From contig JAYKKT010000091.1 in the NCBI GenBank assembly GCA_036023115.1, positions 33,479,001-33,543,000 on the forward strand: a stretch of DNA of 64,000 nucleotides, read 5' to 3'. Below, one piece after another: positions 1 to 12,040 of this stretch (positions are counted from its first letter, which is position 1; each line of letters starts with the position of its first letter). Source of the stretch: Brasenia schreberi (Eukaryota; Streptophyta; Magnoliopsida; Nymphaeales; Cabombaceae). Below the pieces are notes generated by a model that was given only the letters and a program-made list of their open reading frames with translations, was not told the DNA's origin and searched no databases. Position numbers and translations under genes: made by a program.

Positions 1-910
1 GTCCACAATATTCAAAAGCTCCCTCCATCATCAATACTGAATAGGGACTAACTGCCAATGTTTTAAGAAAGGAGGTGAAGCAACAGAAGACAATGGGAAG
101 GAGATTAAAACTGATAAAACATACTGATGGGTGAAGGGAAATACAATTCATCTCTATCTACTCGTTCAACAATTAGATTTGGGTCTTCCACGGTCATCAG
201 TTTTTTACCTTAATTCAACAGCACCTTTTTGTGCGACTTACTTGGGACTATTAAACCATTATTTTCTGAGTGAGTCACCAACTTAAAGTTTTTTCTGTAG
301 GTTTCTATGATAACTTTCAGAAGAAATGAAATTCAAGACTGTTCTTTTTTAAGATACACAGCTTGTAACTTAATAGTTGATATAAGAACCTTATGGAGGT
401 CTCAAAATAACTAAATAAATTGATTTCACGCTCTCGACTGTAACACTCATCATTGTCTTGTCATCAGCACGGACCAGCATTCCACAGTAAAAGAAACAGC
501 TAGATGAACGGGTTTCTCATTCTAGCGTTAGAAATTTTCCAAGAAAAAAGTGCACCATACCAAGAGATTAAATCCTTTCCATATTACCACCCAGTACAAA
601 AGATTCGTTGATAGAAAACATCCTTCTATATTAGGCCCTAAAAACAGAAGAATATAAATTTGACAAGACTATATCTAAATTTCCAGCGGTAAACAAGACT
701 CTTTAGCTCCAGTCTTATATTTCACCAAGAACAATGGAAAATGAAAAACCCAGCATCAAAAAGAGTGCAGGTCAAATCAAACACAACCCGCACTAGTTCG
801 AACGAAACGCCAAAGAATCAAAAGGAAAACAAGAAAACGATAAAAGGAGGATTCAATTGAGTGGAAATGAAGGATAACAATCTGCGTTTCATAAAGGGGT
901 CGTGAATTAC
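1..910 (-). other. Probable first intron of the TFIIA-L gene
   Basis: AT-rich sequence downstream of the TFIIA exon donor. I see no frame resembling the next TFIIA segment, and no repeat or transposon signature. Confidence 0.45.
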
Positions 911-1027
911 CCCCTGCAACTCAGTGAGGACACTGGCATCCACGTCCTCGCTAAGAAACTCATCGCGAAGCTTGCTAACGACGGAATCGACAACGTGGAG
1001 ATAGACGGCGGACACGTTCGTCGCCAT
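911..1027 (-). CDS. TFIIA large subunit (alpha/beta), first coding exon, partial gene
   Basis: The exon encodes 39 residues beginning MATNVSAVYLHVVDSVVSKL and ending in ELQG. This matches the conserved N-terminus of plant TFIIA large subunits, which form the four-helix bundle with the gamma subunit and stabilise TBP on the TATA box in RNA polymerase II preinitiation complexes. The ATG at 1027 is chosen because family similarity starts there; the open frame continues upstream to 1216, but that part is unlike any TFIIA sequence and is probably 5' UTR. The exon ends at a donor GT (910-909), after which the frame turns into unrelated sequence. No second exon is visible down to position 1, so the remaining exons lie left of the window. 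Identity rests on recognition of the N-terminal helix pattern; being a single exon, it could also belong to a truncated duplicate. Confidence 0.75.
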
Positions 1028-1394
1028 GGCCCGAACTCTCAGCGAGGAACGCAAATCACCAATTCCGTCGGCGACCCCGGCGACAGAAACCGATCGTCCG
1101 GACCCCAAATGCGATCTTTCGGTACATGATCGCAACGCAAGGTTCCCCCTTCGCTGCTTGTCACTTTCACCCACATCTACACACTTATCATTGTAAATTT
1201 GAAATTCTCTAAACACGCGTCACCGAGTGAGGACATTCGGCATTGTGCATAAACTTTCATCTCAATAGGAAACGCCCTTTCTCACCGAATGCCTGCAACG
1301 GTATTTAGGCAACCAATATGTCGGCATACATGTTGATGGTTGAATTCATCTTAAGTAAAATTAGAATGGGCAAAGTCATTTCTTACATAAAATT

Positions 1395-1462
1395 TTCTTC
1401 TCCTTTTGGTGGTGAATTCAACTCCGCCTTCTTCTCCTTTTGGTGGTGAATTCAACTCTGCC
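1395..1462. repeat. 34-bp tandem duplication spanning the RTE insertion junction
   Basis: Two adjacent 34-bp units (1395-1428 and 1429-1462) differ at one base. Each contains the 17-bp target sequence of the neighbouring LINE plus its first seven bases (ctccgcc or ctctgcc). The LINE proper continues only from the second unit. Confidence 0.85.
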
Positions 1463-4400
1463 CATAAGGGATCACCCTTGCATTACCGGTCCCAAGCCCG
1501 GATAAAGGAGGAGGGTTGTGTTAGGCTTTCGACAGTCAGCATAAAACTTCATCGGATTTTATAACATGGATTACAAAAATTATGAATATTGCTTTGGGGC
1601 ATCATCGTTTTTGCCCGAATGTAGTGAATCAATTGCAGAGAGGGTTCCCACATCATAGATGGGTGTGGGTAAAGAAGTTAGTCCCGCTACATTACCGCCC
1701 GAATGTAGTGAATAATTTGCAGAGAGGGTCTCCGCATTTTGATTATGAATGGATGCGGGGGGTAAAAAAGCTAGTCCTTGATAATAAGATTCGTATTGGT
1801 TCTTGAAATATCGAAATATTATCCGGTAAACTAATGCAGGTGGTAGATACTATGATTCGAAGAAAGATTCATACTCTATGTTTACAAAAGAAAAAATGAG
1901 TTGGAGAAAAAGCAAAGGAGATAGAGGATACACGTTTTAAATTATGGTACTCGGGTAAAGAAAAGGCTCGTAATGGAGTTAGTATTATCATAAATAAAGA
2001 TTTAAAAGATAGTGTAGTAGACATACAACGATATGGTGACCGAATCATGACGTTGAAATTAATGTTAGGAGCAGATGTTTTGAATATAGTTTGTGCTTAC
2101 ACACCCCAAGTAAGATTAGAAGATAGTATAAAGACAGCTTTTTGGGAAGAGTTAGATAAGGTGATTTAAAAGATTCCACAAAGGGAGATGATTCGTTTAG
2201 GAGGAGACTTAAATGGACATGTTGGTAAAGAGGCTTTAGGATATCAAAGAATTCATGGAAACTTTGGTTTTGGGGATATAAATAAGGAAGGTAAGGAGAT
2301 TTTAAATTTTGCTATGGCATTTGATCTCTTTATAGTCAATACAATCTTCAAAAAATAAGATGAACATTTAATTACTTATAAGAGTGGCTTATCACAAATA
2401 CAAATTGATTACTTTATTTGTAGAAAAAAAGATAGAGCATGTTGTAAAGATTGCAAGGCAATTCCAGGAGAAAGCTTAATCACCCAACATCGACTTTTAG
2501 TTATGGATTTACAAATAAAAAAATGGACAAAGAAGAAAAGAGTGCATCGAGCTATTCATACTAAATGGTGGAACCTCAAAAGCAAGAAAGAAGATATATT
2601 TAAACAAAAAGTCCTTCAAGGAGATGTTTGGAATTATGTTGGTACACCCTGTGATATGTGGAATAATATGGCTATACATATTAGGAAAGTAGTGAAAGAT
2701 GTGTTAGGTGTACCGGCACAAAAAGAAGCTTGGTGGTGGAGTGAAGTAGTACAAAATAAAATCAAGGCAAAGAGGGCATGTTACAAATTATATTATGCTA
2801 AGAAAACTAGTGAAACTTTAGAGACTTATAAGAAAGCAAAGAAGGAAGCAAAAAAGGCCATGAGTGAAGCAAAAACTAAAATTTGGGAGGATTTATATAA
2901 AAAACTCAACTCAAAAGAGGGTGAAAAATATTTTTAGGATAGCTAGGGCTAGAGATAAGAAAACTAAAGATCTTAATTATGTTAGATGCATCAAGGACGA
3001 TGATGAAAAAATTTTAGTGGCAAATGATGATATAAGAAATAGATGAAAAAATTATTTTTATAAGCTTTTTAATGAAAATAAAGATGTTAGTATCAACTTA
3101 GGAGAGTTAGCCAAATCAGAAAAGTATATAAACCACAATTTCTACTTATGTATTCAAAAGAATGAAGTCAAAGAGGCTCTTAAATATATGAAGGGTGGTA
3201 AATCGGTACGACCAAATAATATTCCTATAGAACTTTGGAAAATACTAGGAGAAATATGAATCACTTGGCTCACAAGACTATTTAATGAAATATGGAAAAA
3301 CCAAAAGATGCCCGAGGAATGGAGAGCAAGTACAGTTATACCCATATATAAGAATAAGGAAGACATTCAAAATTGTACGAATTATCGAGGTATCAAGTTA
3401 ATGAGTCATACTAGGAAATTGTGGGAAAGAATTATCGAACGTAGGTTAAGACAAGTATCAAGTACAACAGGGAACCAATTTGGATTCATGCTAGGCAGAT
3501 CTACTGTTGAAGCGATTCACCTTTTAAGACGTCTTATGAAACATTTTAGAGCAAAAAAGAAAGACCTTCTCATGATATTTATTGATCTAAAAAAAGCTAT
3601 GATAGAGTACTGAGGGAGGTTCTTTGGAGAACTTTAGAAAAAAGAAGTATCCCATTGACATACATTAACCTTACAAGAGACATGTATGTTATTTGCATAT
3701 GACATTGTATTAGTGGAGGAGTTCAAGGAAAAAGTTAATAGAAAATTGGAACTATAGAGAGAAACATTAGAAAGCAAAGGCCTCTGACTTAGTAGAACAA
3801 AGACAGAATATATGGAATGTAAGTTTGATCATTTGGACCTTAGAGGACATAGAAATTAAAATTGGCACACGTTGCATCCCCCAAAAGGAAAGTTTTAAAT
3901 ACCTAGGGTCAATTTTTCAGAGTGATGGAAGAATTGATGGAGATGTTACGCATAGAATTAATGCTGGTTGGTTAAAATGGAGAGGAGCATGAGGTATTCT
4001 TTGTGATAAGAAGATATCATTAAAGTTAAAAGGTAAATATTATAGAGCAGCAGTTAGGCCTGCCATGTTTTATGGTTCTGAGTGTTGGGCAGTTAACAAA
4101 AGATGTGTGTGACAGAAATGAAGATGTTGAGATGAATGAGTGGTCATACAAGAAAAGACTGTATACATAATAAGGTTATTAGAAACAAATTAGGAGTGGC
4201 ACCAATAGAGGATAAAATGAGAGAATATCATTTAAGATGGTTTGGACATACAGAAAGAAGATCAAACGAAGAACCTGTAAGAAGGTATGAAAAACTAAAT
4301 TTGGAAAGTATTAAAAGAGCTAGAGGATGACCACAAAAGTGTTGGAAATAAACAATAAAGAATGATCTAGCTTATTGTGAGTTAACTGCTAACATAGCAC

Positions 4401-4482
4401 ATGATAGGGATCTGTGGAAACAAAGAATCCATGTAGTCGACCCCGTCTAGTATGGGACAAGGCTTAGTTGTTGTTGTTGTTG
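1456..4482 (+). mobile_element. RTE-clade LINE, near full length, degenerate
   Basis: The element is flanked by a 17-bp direct repeat, ttttggtggtgaattca, at 1438-1454 and 4483-4499, and ends in a short (GTT)n tail, typical of RTE LINEs. Reading frames on the plus strand give an apurinic endonuclease domain (GDLNGHVG near 2207, QIDYFICRKKDR near 2400), a linker, and reverse transcriptase starting near 3300 with [20 protein letters not shown]. Frameshifts and stops break the polyprotein in many places. The RT palm is internally deleted near 3690, where the frame jumps from the TYINLTRDMYV region straight to [19 protein letters not shown], so the first part of the palm is missing. The C-terminal [20 protein letters not shown] segment is at 4136. 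It cannot be autonomous now. Confidence 0.9.
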
Positions 4483-4499
4483 TTTTGGTGGTGAATTCA

Positions 4500-5140
4500 C
4501 AGATGAAGTTAACGAGTTGGATACGAGGAGCATCTGATTTCGGCCTCTCCACTATACCAAAAGAAAGAAATTTCTTTTTTGTGCAAAACAATCTTTATAT
4601 GGCAACAATGAAATTCCAACCCTAAGAAAACCTCTACCGTGTGTTAAGTCTCTCTCTCCGGATCTCTTGAAGTCAAGTAAACATGATTCTTTTCAATGGT
4701 GAACTTTGTCAAAACCTTAAGGATGTGTTTGATACAAGTTTCTGGTGTGTGGTACCAAGCCCATGTTCATGTCAAACACGAAACCATAAATGGAAGTAAA
4801 GCTATAGTTCAATGGAACTTATTTTTGATAAAAAAATATGGCCCATGTCAAGGGGTGGCCGTAAGATTTGGACCAACTCTCAAGTAAGCTATTGCTAGAA
4901 AAAAACCCTCCACCTCTCTCCTTCGATTTTCTCTCCCAACTGTCGTTCTTCTCTCTACTAGATAAGATCCTCGATGTGGCTCTCCCTCCCTCTCTTTCTC
5001 TCTCTTGTCCTTGTAAGCTATTCTTTTTTCCTCTATAAATCATCAATATCTCTCTTCTCCTTAATCGTCTTTTTTCTTGCTGTCAAACAACCCAAACAAG
5101 TTGTCAGATGATCCTTTGTCAAATGATTCAAGTTGTTCTG
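4500..5140. other. Intergenic, no gene recognised
   Basis: AT-rich sequence with pyrimidine-rich stretches around 4900-5000. Short open frames here have no recognisable content. Confidence 0.5.
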
Positions 5141-5154
5141 CAGTTCTTTTATTA

Positions 5155-5294
5155 CAACAAAAATAACTAAGCATTTTCCCATTATAGATGGGTCGGCTAC
5201 ATGGATCTTTGTTTTCACAAGGCCGTATCATAATTTGTAGAATTTTGGGACTGGCCATGTAAGAGTGATCTCTTACATTAGCAGAGTTCCACAC
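5155..5294 (-). mobile_element. Miniature RTE deletion derivative (about 140 bp)
   Basis: Read on the minus strand, about 45 bp of the RTE 5' end (ctctgctaatgtaagagatc and onward) is fused to about 85 bp of the RTE 3' end (gaaaacaaagatccatgtag and onward, ending in a degenerate TTG tail). An 11-bp direct repeat, ttcttttatta, flanks it at 5144-5154 and 5295-5305. All coding sequence is absent, so it must have moved using proteins of a full-length relative. Confidence 0.7.
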
Positions 5295-6149
5295 TTCTTT
5301 TATTATTCTTTTTTTTTCGTTCATTTTTCTTTTCTTTTTCTTCATTCTTTCTATTTGTTGTTCTATGCTGTTTTTTTTTCATTGTTCTCCTATTGAGGCT
5401 TGCTCGAGGGTGAACCACAACCATACAATGGTAGGGACAAAACCTTCAATCCTAATTGCCAATTTCATTGTAAATCAAACACAGGATTATGGTTTCATGA
5501 AATCATGAGACTATCTGGGTCTAGGTCTACAATTTCAGTACCAAGGTCCTCAAACTACATATCAAACACACCCTAAAGAACCTTCCATCATGGTTGTTGC
5601 TAAAGTGCACCCAAATGATTCATAGTTTTAGCACAATCACTTCTGTGATGATGCACCATTGGAGATCATTTCAAGTGAGAAAGCAACCCAATTTTAAGCT
5701 AGGCTAGGGTTGGCAAATGAACCAAACTGCTCGTAAATCGGCAGGTCTCGACCCTAACTCGTTTATATTCAGTTTGTTAAATCATTTAGCTGACCATAAC
5801 ATGGAGTATTCAGCTCATTTTGGCTAGTCGAAGAAAGTTACTTGACCCTTTTGAAATTTCTACCTAAATTAAACTGCTAAGGTAATTAAACTAAAGGTTA
5901 AGTAATGGCCATTTTCCTTTATGCAGATACTTTAGGTAAATGGGGAGATATTTATTTACGGTATTCAATCAGATTCTCCCTCTCAACTTGGTTTAGGTCT
6001 GCTCCTAAAATGTAGTTCATGAACGTGTTGTTTATTTGTTTCAACCATTATCTGAATTTTTATTAAATATAATTGATAAATTAAAATAAAACTAAACTGA
6101 TATATTAAAATAATATCTAGTTTTCTTTTACAACGGGAGAACGAATCCC

Positions 6150-6220
6150 GGTATGCACACACCCTGGCAATCGAACTTGAGGTCAACAACACAGTGGGAT
6201 AACACCCTGAGTGCAACAGC
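6150..6220 (-). repeat. tRNA-like SINE fragment
   Basis: On the minus strand an A-box-like gctgttgcactcagggtg precedes a B-box-like aagttcgattgccaggg (plus 6161-6180), followed by gtgtgcataccggg. The same A box, B box and gtgcgtacc order occurs at 24030-24125, and a related one at 12760-12850, suggesting one family. Confidence 0.45.
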
Positions 6221-6289
6221 ATCTAGGGTTTTATCACTGAATTTAGTTTCATTTTCCTTAAAAAATAATTGGATATTGCGAACAAGAGT

Positions 6290-6600
6290 AAGCATAAAAC
6301 CGAATCATCGAACCAGAATTCCTGATTCGGTTCTATCATAACAAGGATCGGTTTAGTAATTTTGAGAATTTCGTTATTTAGTGTGGCTTCGGTTCTCAAA
6401 GGTCCAAAACCGAAAGAACCGAACAACAGATTGAAGTACAAATTTGGTTCCGGCCTCCTCTTGTAATTTGTTGAAGTACAAATGTGGTTCGGTTCGATTA
6501 TTCATTGAATTCGGTATTAAAAGTTGGACTCATCTCGGTTTTCGGGTAATTTGATCCGGTTCGGTTATTGAACTGAACCGATAGATGCTCAACAGTGAAT
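6290..6600. repeat. GGTTC/GAACC-rich dispersed repeat, copy 1
   Basis: The stretch is dense in cggttc and gaaccg words on both strands, as in similar stretches near 17100, 21430, 45740, 47440, 48800 and 51340. No coding content is seen. Confidence 0.45.
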
Positions 6601-7189
6601 CCCTAATTGCGCATGATTTAATACAAGCCAACAAAGCGTCAAAAAGTGTACAAAAGGTGGAATACCATTTCTATCCGTGAAGAAATAATGTAGGATCATT
6701 TATGTCAAATATCGTCGCTTACAAACCCCACCTCGAATTCCTTACCCCATCTTCAAAACCCTTGCTAAACCCTGATTCCCCGCTTCCTCTTCCTGTTTCA
6801 GACTTCTTCGCTCTTTCTACAGGTACAGGTACCTCTCTCTCTCTCTCTCTGAAGCACAAAATCGAAGGCTTGGTGGGTTCTCCACTTACCCGCCGAGCTC
6901 AAAATTTGTGCGAAATTGAAAGATTTCCATCCTCTTATGAATCCCTCTACTGGATGATATTTTTCTTCGATCTTTGAGGTTTCTTATTGGATGAGGAAAG
7001 ACAGTTTTACATACTTTCTGTTGATTTCCCGTGCAAGTTCTGTACATGTGCGATCTGGGAAAGCGAAATCCGGGATTTGCCCTGTTTTTCATTTCTCCGA
7101 GAATGTGAACCGCCGGTTGTGATTTCACCATTGGGATCATGCTGGATCAGGACCTTTTTATTGCAGGGCCTGGCCTTGAATCGGTGACG

Positions 7190-7668
7190 GAAAACCCGAA
7201 GGTGTTCTTTGATATACTGATTGGGAAGGGGAAGGCCGGAAGGCTAGTGATGGAGCTGTTTGCGGACGTGACGCCGCGGACGGCGGAGAATTTTCGTGCC
7301 TGTGCACCGGCGAGATGGGGATCAGCCGGTCCGGGAAGGTACTCCACTACAAGGGATCCGGTGGTGACTTTACTCGGGGCAATGGGATTGGTGGTGAATC
7401 CATATACGGATCCAGATTCGATGACGAGAACTTTCTGAAGAAGCATGTTGGGTCGGGGGTCCTATAGATGGCGAATGCAGGGCCTAACACCAACGGGTCA
7501 CAGTTCTTCATCTGCACGGCCTAGACGCCATGGCTCGATGGCAAGCACGTCGTCTTTGGCCATGTTGTTGAAGGCTATGAAGTGGTTCAGGCCGTGGAGA
7601 AGGTCGGTAGCGAAAATGGGTCCACTTCGCCGACGGCCTTGATTGAAGATTGTGGGCAGATCTCTTAG
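7190..7668 (+). pseudogene. Cytosolic cyclophilin (peptidyl-prolyl isomerase) pseudogene
   Basis: The region translates as [20 protein letters not shown], then [16 protein letters not shown], then after frame changes as [29 protein letters not shown] and [19 protein letters not shown], ending CGQIS at the TAG at 7666-7668. That order matches the roughly 170-residue intronless single-domain cyclophilins of plants. Damage seen: a frameshift just after NFRA, loss of the segment expected to hold the active-site arginine (SFHRVIPGF region) so that HYKGSG runs directly into GDFTRG, and two in-frame TAG codons (after GSGVL and after ICTA). The usual start Met is absent; an ATG at 7139 is in frame but precedes unrelated residues. 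It cannot make an active isomerase. Confidence 0.88.
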
Positions 7669-7824
7669 GATCGTCGATGTTGCACTCTTTTTTCCGTCAC
7701 TGTGCAAGCAAACAAGAGAAGTCTGTACGAATGCAAAATATGTCATCTTGCATGCCGTATTGATGCAAATGCAGCACTTTGACTCGTGAATCAATTGGAG
7801 ATGATTCTTGCATTATGGATTTGT

Positions 7825-9291
7825 GATGGTAAAAAAGTTGATGAGTGTTGGTAAAAAAGTTAGATAAGATTTGTATTGGTTTTTTAAATACGATAACATT
7901 GTCCGGAAAGGTGATAGATACTATGATTTAGAGAAATAGTCATATTTTTATGTTTACAAGACTGTGTTGGAGAAAAATCAAAGAGATTGAGGATAAAGGT
8001 TTTAAATTACCCCAATTAGGACTAAAAGATAGTATAAAGATGGTGTTTTAGGAAGAGTTAGATAATGTGATTCAAAGAATTTCACAAAAGGAGATAATTT
8101 GTTTATGAGGACACTTAAATGGACATGTCGGTGAAAAGGTATTAGGATATCAAGGTATTTATGAAAACTTTGGTTTTGGAGATATAAATGAGAAAGGTAG
8201 GGAGATTTTAAAGTTTGCTATCGCATTTGATATCTTTATAGTCAATACAATCTTCAAAAAAGTAGATGAACATTTAGTTACTTATAAGAGTGGCTTATTA
8301 CAAACACAAATTAATTATTTTATTTATAGAAAAAAGATAGAGCATGTTGTAAAGATTGCAAGGTAATTTCAAGAGGAAGTTTAACCACCCAATATCGACT
8401 TTTAGTTATGGATTTAGAAGTGAAAAAATGAACAAAGAAGAAAAGATGCATCGAGCTATTCGAACTAAATAGTAGAACCTCAAAAGTGGGAAAGAAGGTA
8501 TATTTAAACAAAAAGTCCTTCAAGGAGATACTTGAAATTATATTTGTACATCTTGTCATATGTAGAATAATATGACTATACATATTAGGAAAGTTGTGAA
8601 AGATGTGTTAGGTAAATCTAAGAGAGATGTTCTGGCACAAAAAGAAGCTTGGTGGTGGAATGTAGTACTTTGTATCCCTCTTAAAGAAAGTTTAAAATAC
8701 TTAGGATAAATTTTTTATAGTGATGAAAGAATTGATTGAGATGTTATGCATAAAATTAATGTTGATTGGTTAAAATGGGGATGAGCATTAAATATTTTTT
8801 GTGATAAGAATATACTATTAAAGTTAAAAGGTAAATGTTATAGAACAACAATTAGACCTGCAATGTTTTATGGTTTTGAGTGTTTGGCAGTTAAATATCA
8901 ACATGTACAAAAGATGTATCCGATAAAAATGAATATGTTAAGATAGATGAGTGGTCATATAAGAAAAGACCGCTTACATAATGAGGTTATTAGAAACAAA
9001 TTAGGAGTGACACTAATAGAGGATAAAATGAGAGAATATCGTTTAAGATGGTTTGGACATATAGAAAAAAGATCAAAAGAAGAACCTCTAAGAAGGTATG
9101 AAAAACTAGATTTTGAAAGTATTAAAAGAGGTAGAGGATGAAAACAGAAGTGTTAGAAAGAAACAATAAAGAATGATCTAGCTTATTGTGAGTTAATTGG
9201 TAATATGATACATGATAGGGCTCTCTGGAAACAAAGAATCCATGTAGCCAACCCGTCTAGTATGAGAAAAGGCTTAGTTGTTGTTGTAATA
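7825..9291 (+). mobile_element. RTE LINE copy, 5'-truncated and internally deleted
   Basis: It begins inside the region following the RTE 5' UTR (gtaaaaaagttagataagat) and continues through endonuclease remnants (GHVGEKVLGYQGIYENFGFG region near 8120). Near 8665 it jumps from AWWW into CIPLKESLKYL, losing the whole RT core. The C-terminal part at 8947 reads [20 protein letters not shown] and the element ends with a (GTT)n tail near 9288. No clear target-site duplication is seen. It is older than the copy at 1456, judging by its many stops. Confidence 0.85.
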
Positions 9292-9574
9292 TAATCAAAA
9301 TGTAACTTTTTCCTTTCCTAGTATAACCGAGAGCCGCTATTATAGAACTGATGACTCTCAACTTGGGAGGCAACCTTAGTCACGTGAGCTTGTGATGTAA
9401 TTGAATTGAAATACAATGTGTTCAATTGTTATTTGTGTGTAGAAGAAGAATTTGATATTGTTTATATACATTGTACATACGAGGCCTCGCCAATTGAGGA
9501 GGGTTGAGGTTAGATTTAGGTGTTGAATTTGTTAAGAATTCTTATTAGCTATCTCATTGAAGGCAAATAAAATC

Positions 9575-9790
9575 CTTTCAGAGATTTTTAAGATGGTTTG
9601 GTTTGGTTAGACACATAAAAAGGTGAACAAAAAGAAGCTACGAAAAGAGTAGATGGTGAAAATCTTATAAGAAAATGATTTAGTTGAGTTAAATGTGATC
9701 TTGGCACATGATGAGTTTTATGAAAACAAAGAATGTTGTTTGTAAAGGCCATCAAGTATGAGAAAAGGCTTAGGTGTTGTTGTTTGAAAA
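9575..9790 (+). mobile_element. RTE LINE 3'-end fragment
   Basis: About 215 bp similar to the last part of the RTE element (tttttaagatggtttgg, cacatgatgag, gaaaaggcttaggtgttgtt). It is strongly diverged. Confidence 0.65.
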
Positions 9791-9799
9791 TATTTCGTA

Positions 9800-10800
9800 T
9801 TGAATTGTAATTTTTTGAAAATATTTTAAAAAAATCAGAAAAAAATTAACAAAAAATTAAGAAAATTTGTAAACAATTACTATAAATCAAAATTTGGATA
9901 ATTATCTATTAAACATTAATGATGTGAAGATGTATTGGAAGCAAAAGATCTTTAAGGAAATTAATGATGTGAAGATGACACTATCTAAAAATGCATCGCA
10001 TAAGACAAGGAAATGGTGGAAAGGAAAGCATAGGGCTCCGGATTTTTAAAATCTTGCAAGGCAAAGTTCTAATTATTTTCTTCTCTGAACTTGCTAAGGC
10101 ATTCTTCTTCAATTTCATATACACAGGTTTTGTAGAAAGTTGGTAAGGATTAAAGATTATTTAGAATTGATTTAAAAAAATTTATCTAGAGATGATGTGA
10201 TAAAAGGATTTTGTTAATTACTGTCGATGCTTCCATTGTTAAGTTATGCTAGATGAGATCCTCTGTTTTTTTCACTTTGGAGCGCGGTTCCTCTTGTTCC
10301 CATCTCTCTCTTTTACTCACACGGACTCACACATTTATACGTGAATGCCAATAATCTTTTTGCTTTTGGTTAGATGAATGCTAAAAATCTTTGTGCCTTA
10401 AAAAAATCATATATTTTTGTTTTTACAACCCTAAAATAGGGTGTAGCACATATGATACTACGATACAAGGCGAAAATATCTTATAAAGTGATACGTCCTT
10501 TGTATTGTGTCATTTTTTTCATTATACGATACTATATGTCCTATATAATATGATATGGGGCGATACGCATACCACTCGTTTCAACAACCTTGTCGAAGAG
10601 ATTTTCTTTCAGTCCCAACTTTCTTCGTCTTGGTGAGGCCTTCCGTTTTTGTTTCTTTGTATTTCTGCTATGCAAATAAGATAGTCTTACAAAAACATGT
10701 TAGGCAAGTATGACTTATTTATGCAGAAAATATTAGCTACCACATAGGCAATCACCGAGCTTTATCTTGATTTCATGCTCTTTTGAGAAAGCTATTATTA
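9800..10800. other. Intergenic, AT-rich
   Basis: No gene recognised. A GATAC-rich stretch at about 10440-10590 resembles one at 37990-38110 and may be an old dispersed repeat. Confidence 0.4.
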
Positions 10801-10828
10801 CCCTTTAGAAACTGTTCATATGTATGAA

Positions 10829-11266
10829 CTAGCACCACCCTTGAGGCCATCGATTCCGAGGGTCCATCTTAGGGATCCTGATCCATTTTCTTGCTTGACA
10901 TGAACCCAATACTTCTGTGTTCTCCCTCTTTCTTACGAACATGCTCATCTTCGAGAAGGAACCATTCCCTGAAGCTTCGTCCGGGTCCGGTTGTGGGATC
11001 TCATCCTGACTAGGCGGCCGAAAGGGATCTTCGAAAGACTTGACAGTGTCGACCTTCTCATACGAGATCTCGAGGGACTCCGGTGGCAGGTTTTGGGACA
11101 GAAGGGGTGAGGCACCTCCCCAGCAGTTTGAAGGGAAGCTAGGTTGTTGAGGGGCCAACTTTGGGATCTTGGGTGAGAGAGATGGAAAGCAAGAGCCTTG
11201 ACCAGTAAGAGACTCATGAATCTTTTGTTCATGATACAGGGAACTGATTTCTTTTATGATTTCTTC

Positions 11267-11297
<31 letters not shown>

Positions 11298-11323
11298 CTT
11301 TGAGCTGGTAAGGATATCAACAT
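10829..11323 (-). CDS. Orphan tandem family, member 1 (164 aa)
   Basis: I do not recognise a known function. The frame has a true ATG at 11323 and an uninterrupted 164 codons. It starts with an Arg/Glu run (residues 9-18) encoded by a (CT/GA)n microsatellite, has a Pro/Ser-rich middle with acidic patches (95-120), and ends with RKWIRIPKMDPRNRWPQGWC. That tail is nearly identical to the tails of the frames at 14780 and 18868, so selection rather than chance is likely. No signal peptide or membrane segment is apparent. A TATA-like tatatttg (plus 11331-11338) and a gactttgact motif (11505-11514) lie upstream on the coding strand. The N-terminal part is unlike member 2, so the start is less certain than the C-terminus. 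It could be a signalling-peptide precursor or an intracellular adaptor; both are inference. Confidence 0.6.
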
Positions 11324-11706
11324 CCATCTTTATATTTGTAATAGGTGCACAAGATCGATGACTGAAAGAAATACAAGTATTATAAAGCAAGCTTTGCTTT
11401 AGAAGAGTGAATTGGTTCTCGAATGCAGGAAAAGTTTAATTGATTGTTGTAGACATGATCCATTCGGAGTATCATGGGAGACTGTTGGCGCCGAAAACCG
11501 AATCGACTTTGACTGAAGGCAGATACAAAGACTGATCTTGGATCTAGAGAAAGTTGATTATGATCACTTGCGTTCAGCGATAAGATAGACAACCGACTTT
11601 TCTTCTAACCAATGTGCTTAGAAAACATTATCGAGAGATAAAGATAGTTCATACATTAAGCAGTATCCAAGATAGTCAATAAAACAAAAAAAGAGACATG
11701 ACACCA

Positions 11707-12040
11707 ACAACTAAGCCTTTTTCTTGTACTAGATGAGTCGGCTACGTGGATTCCTTCTTTCATAGATCATGTGTCATGCTAGCAGTTAACTCAAGATAAG
11801 TTAGACCACTTTTATTGTTTCTTTTCAAAACTTTTTGTAGTCTTTCTCTTTCTTTTTTAGTATTTTCATAATATAGTTTCTCATATTTTCTTATTGGAGT
11901 TTTTTTTGTTATTTTTTTACATGTCCAAACCATCTTAAATGATTTTTTTCTTAATTTATCATCTATTGATACTACTCTCAATTCATTTCTAATAACCTCA
12001 TTGTGTATAAGGCCTTTTATTGTGTAACCACTCATCGATG
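11707..12040 (-). mobile_element. RTE LINE 3' fragment, minus strand
   Basis: Only the last 330 bp or so of the element is present, with degenerate [20 protein letters not shown] coding at the 5' side and a caacaacta tail complement at 11707. A possible 7-bp direct repeat atgacac flanks it. Confidence 0.75.

Noticed and set aside
5061..5345. 94-codon minus-strand frame with Lys-rich start
   Set aside because: It overlaps the miniature RTE element and reads RTE end sequence; not a gene.
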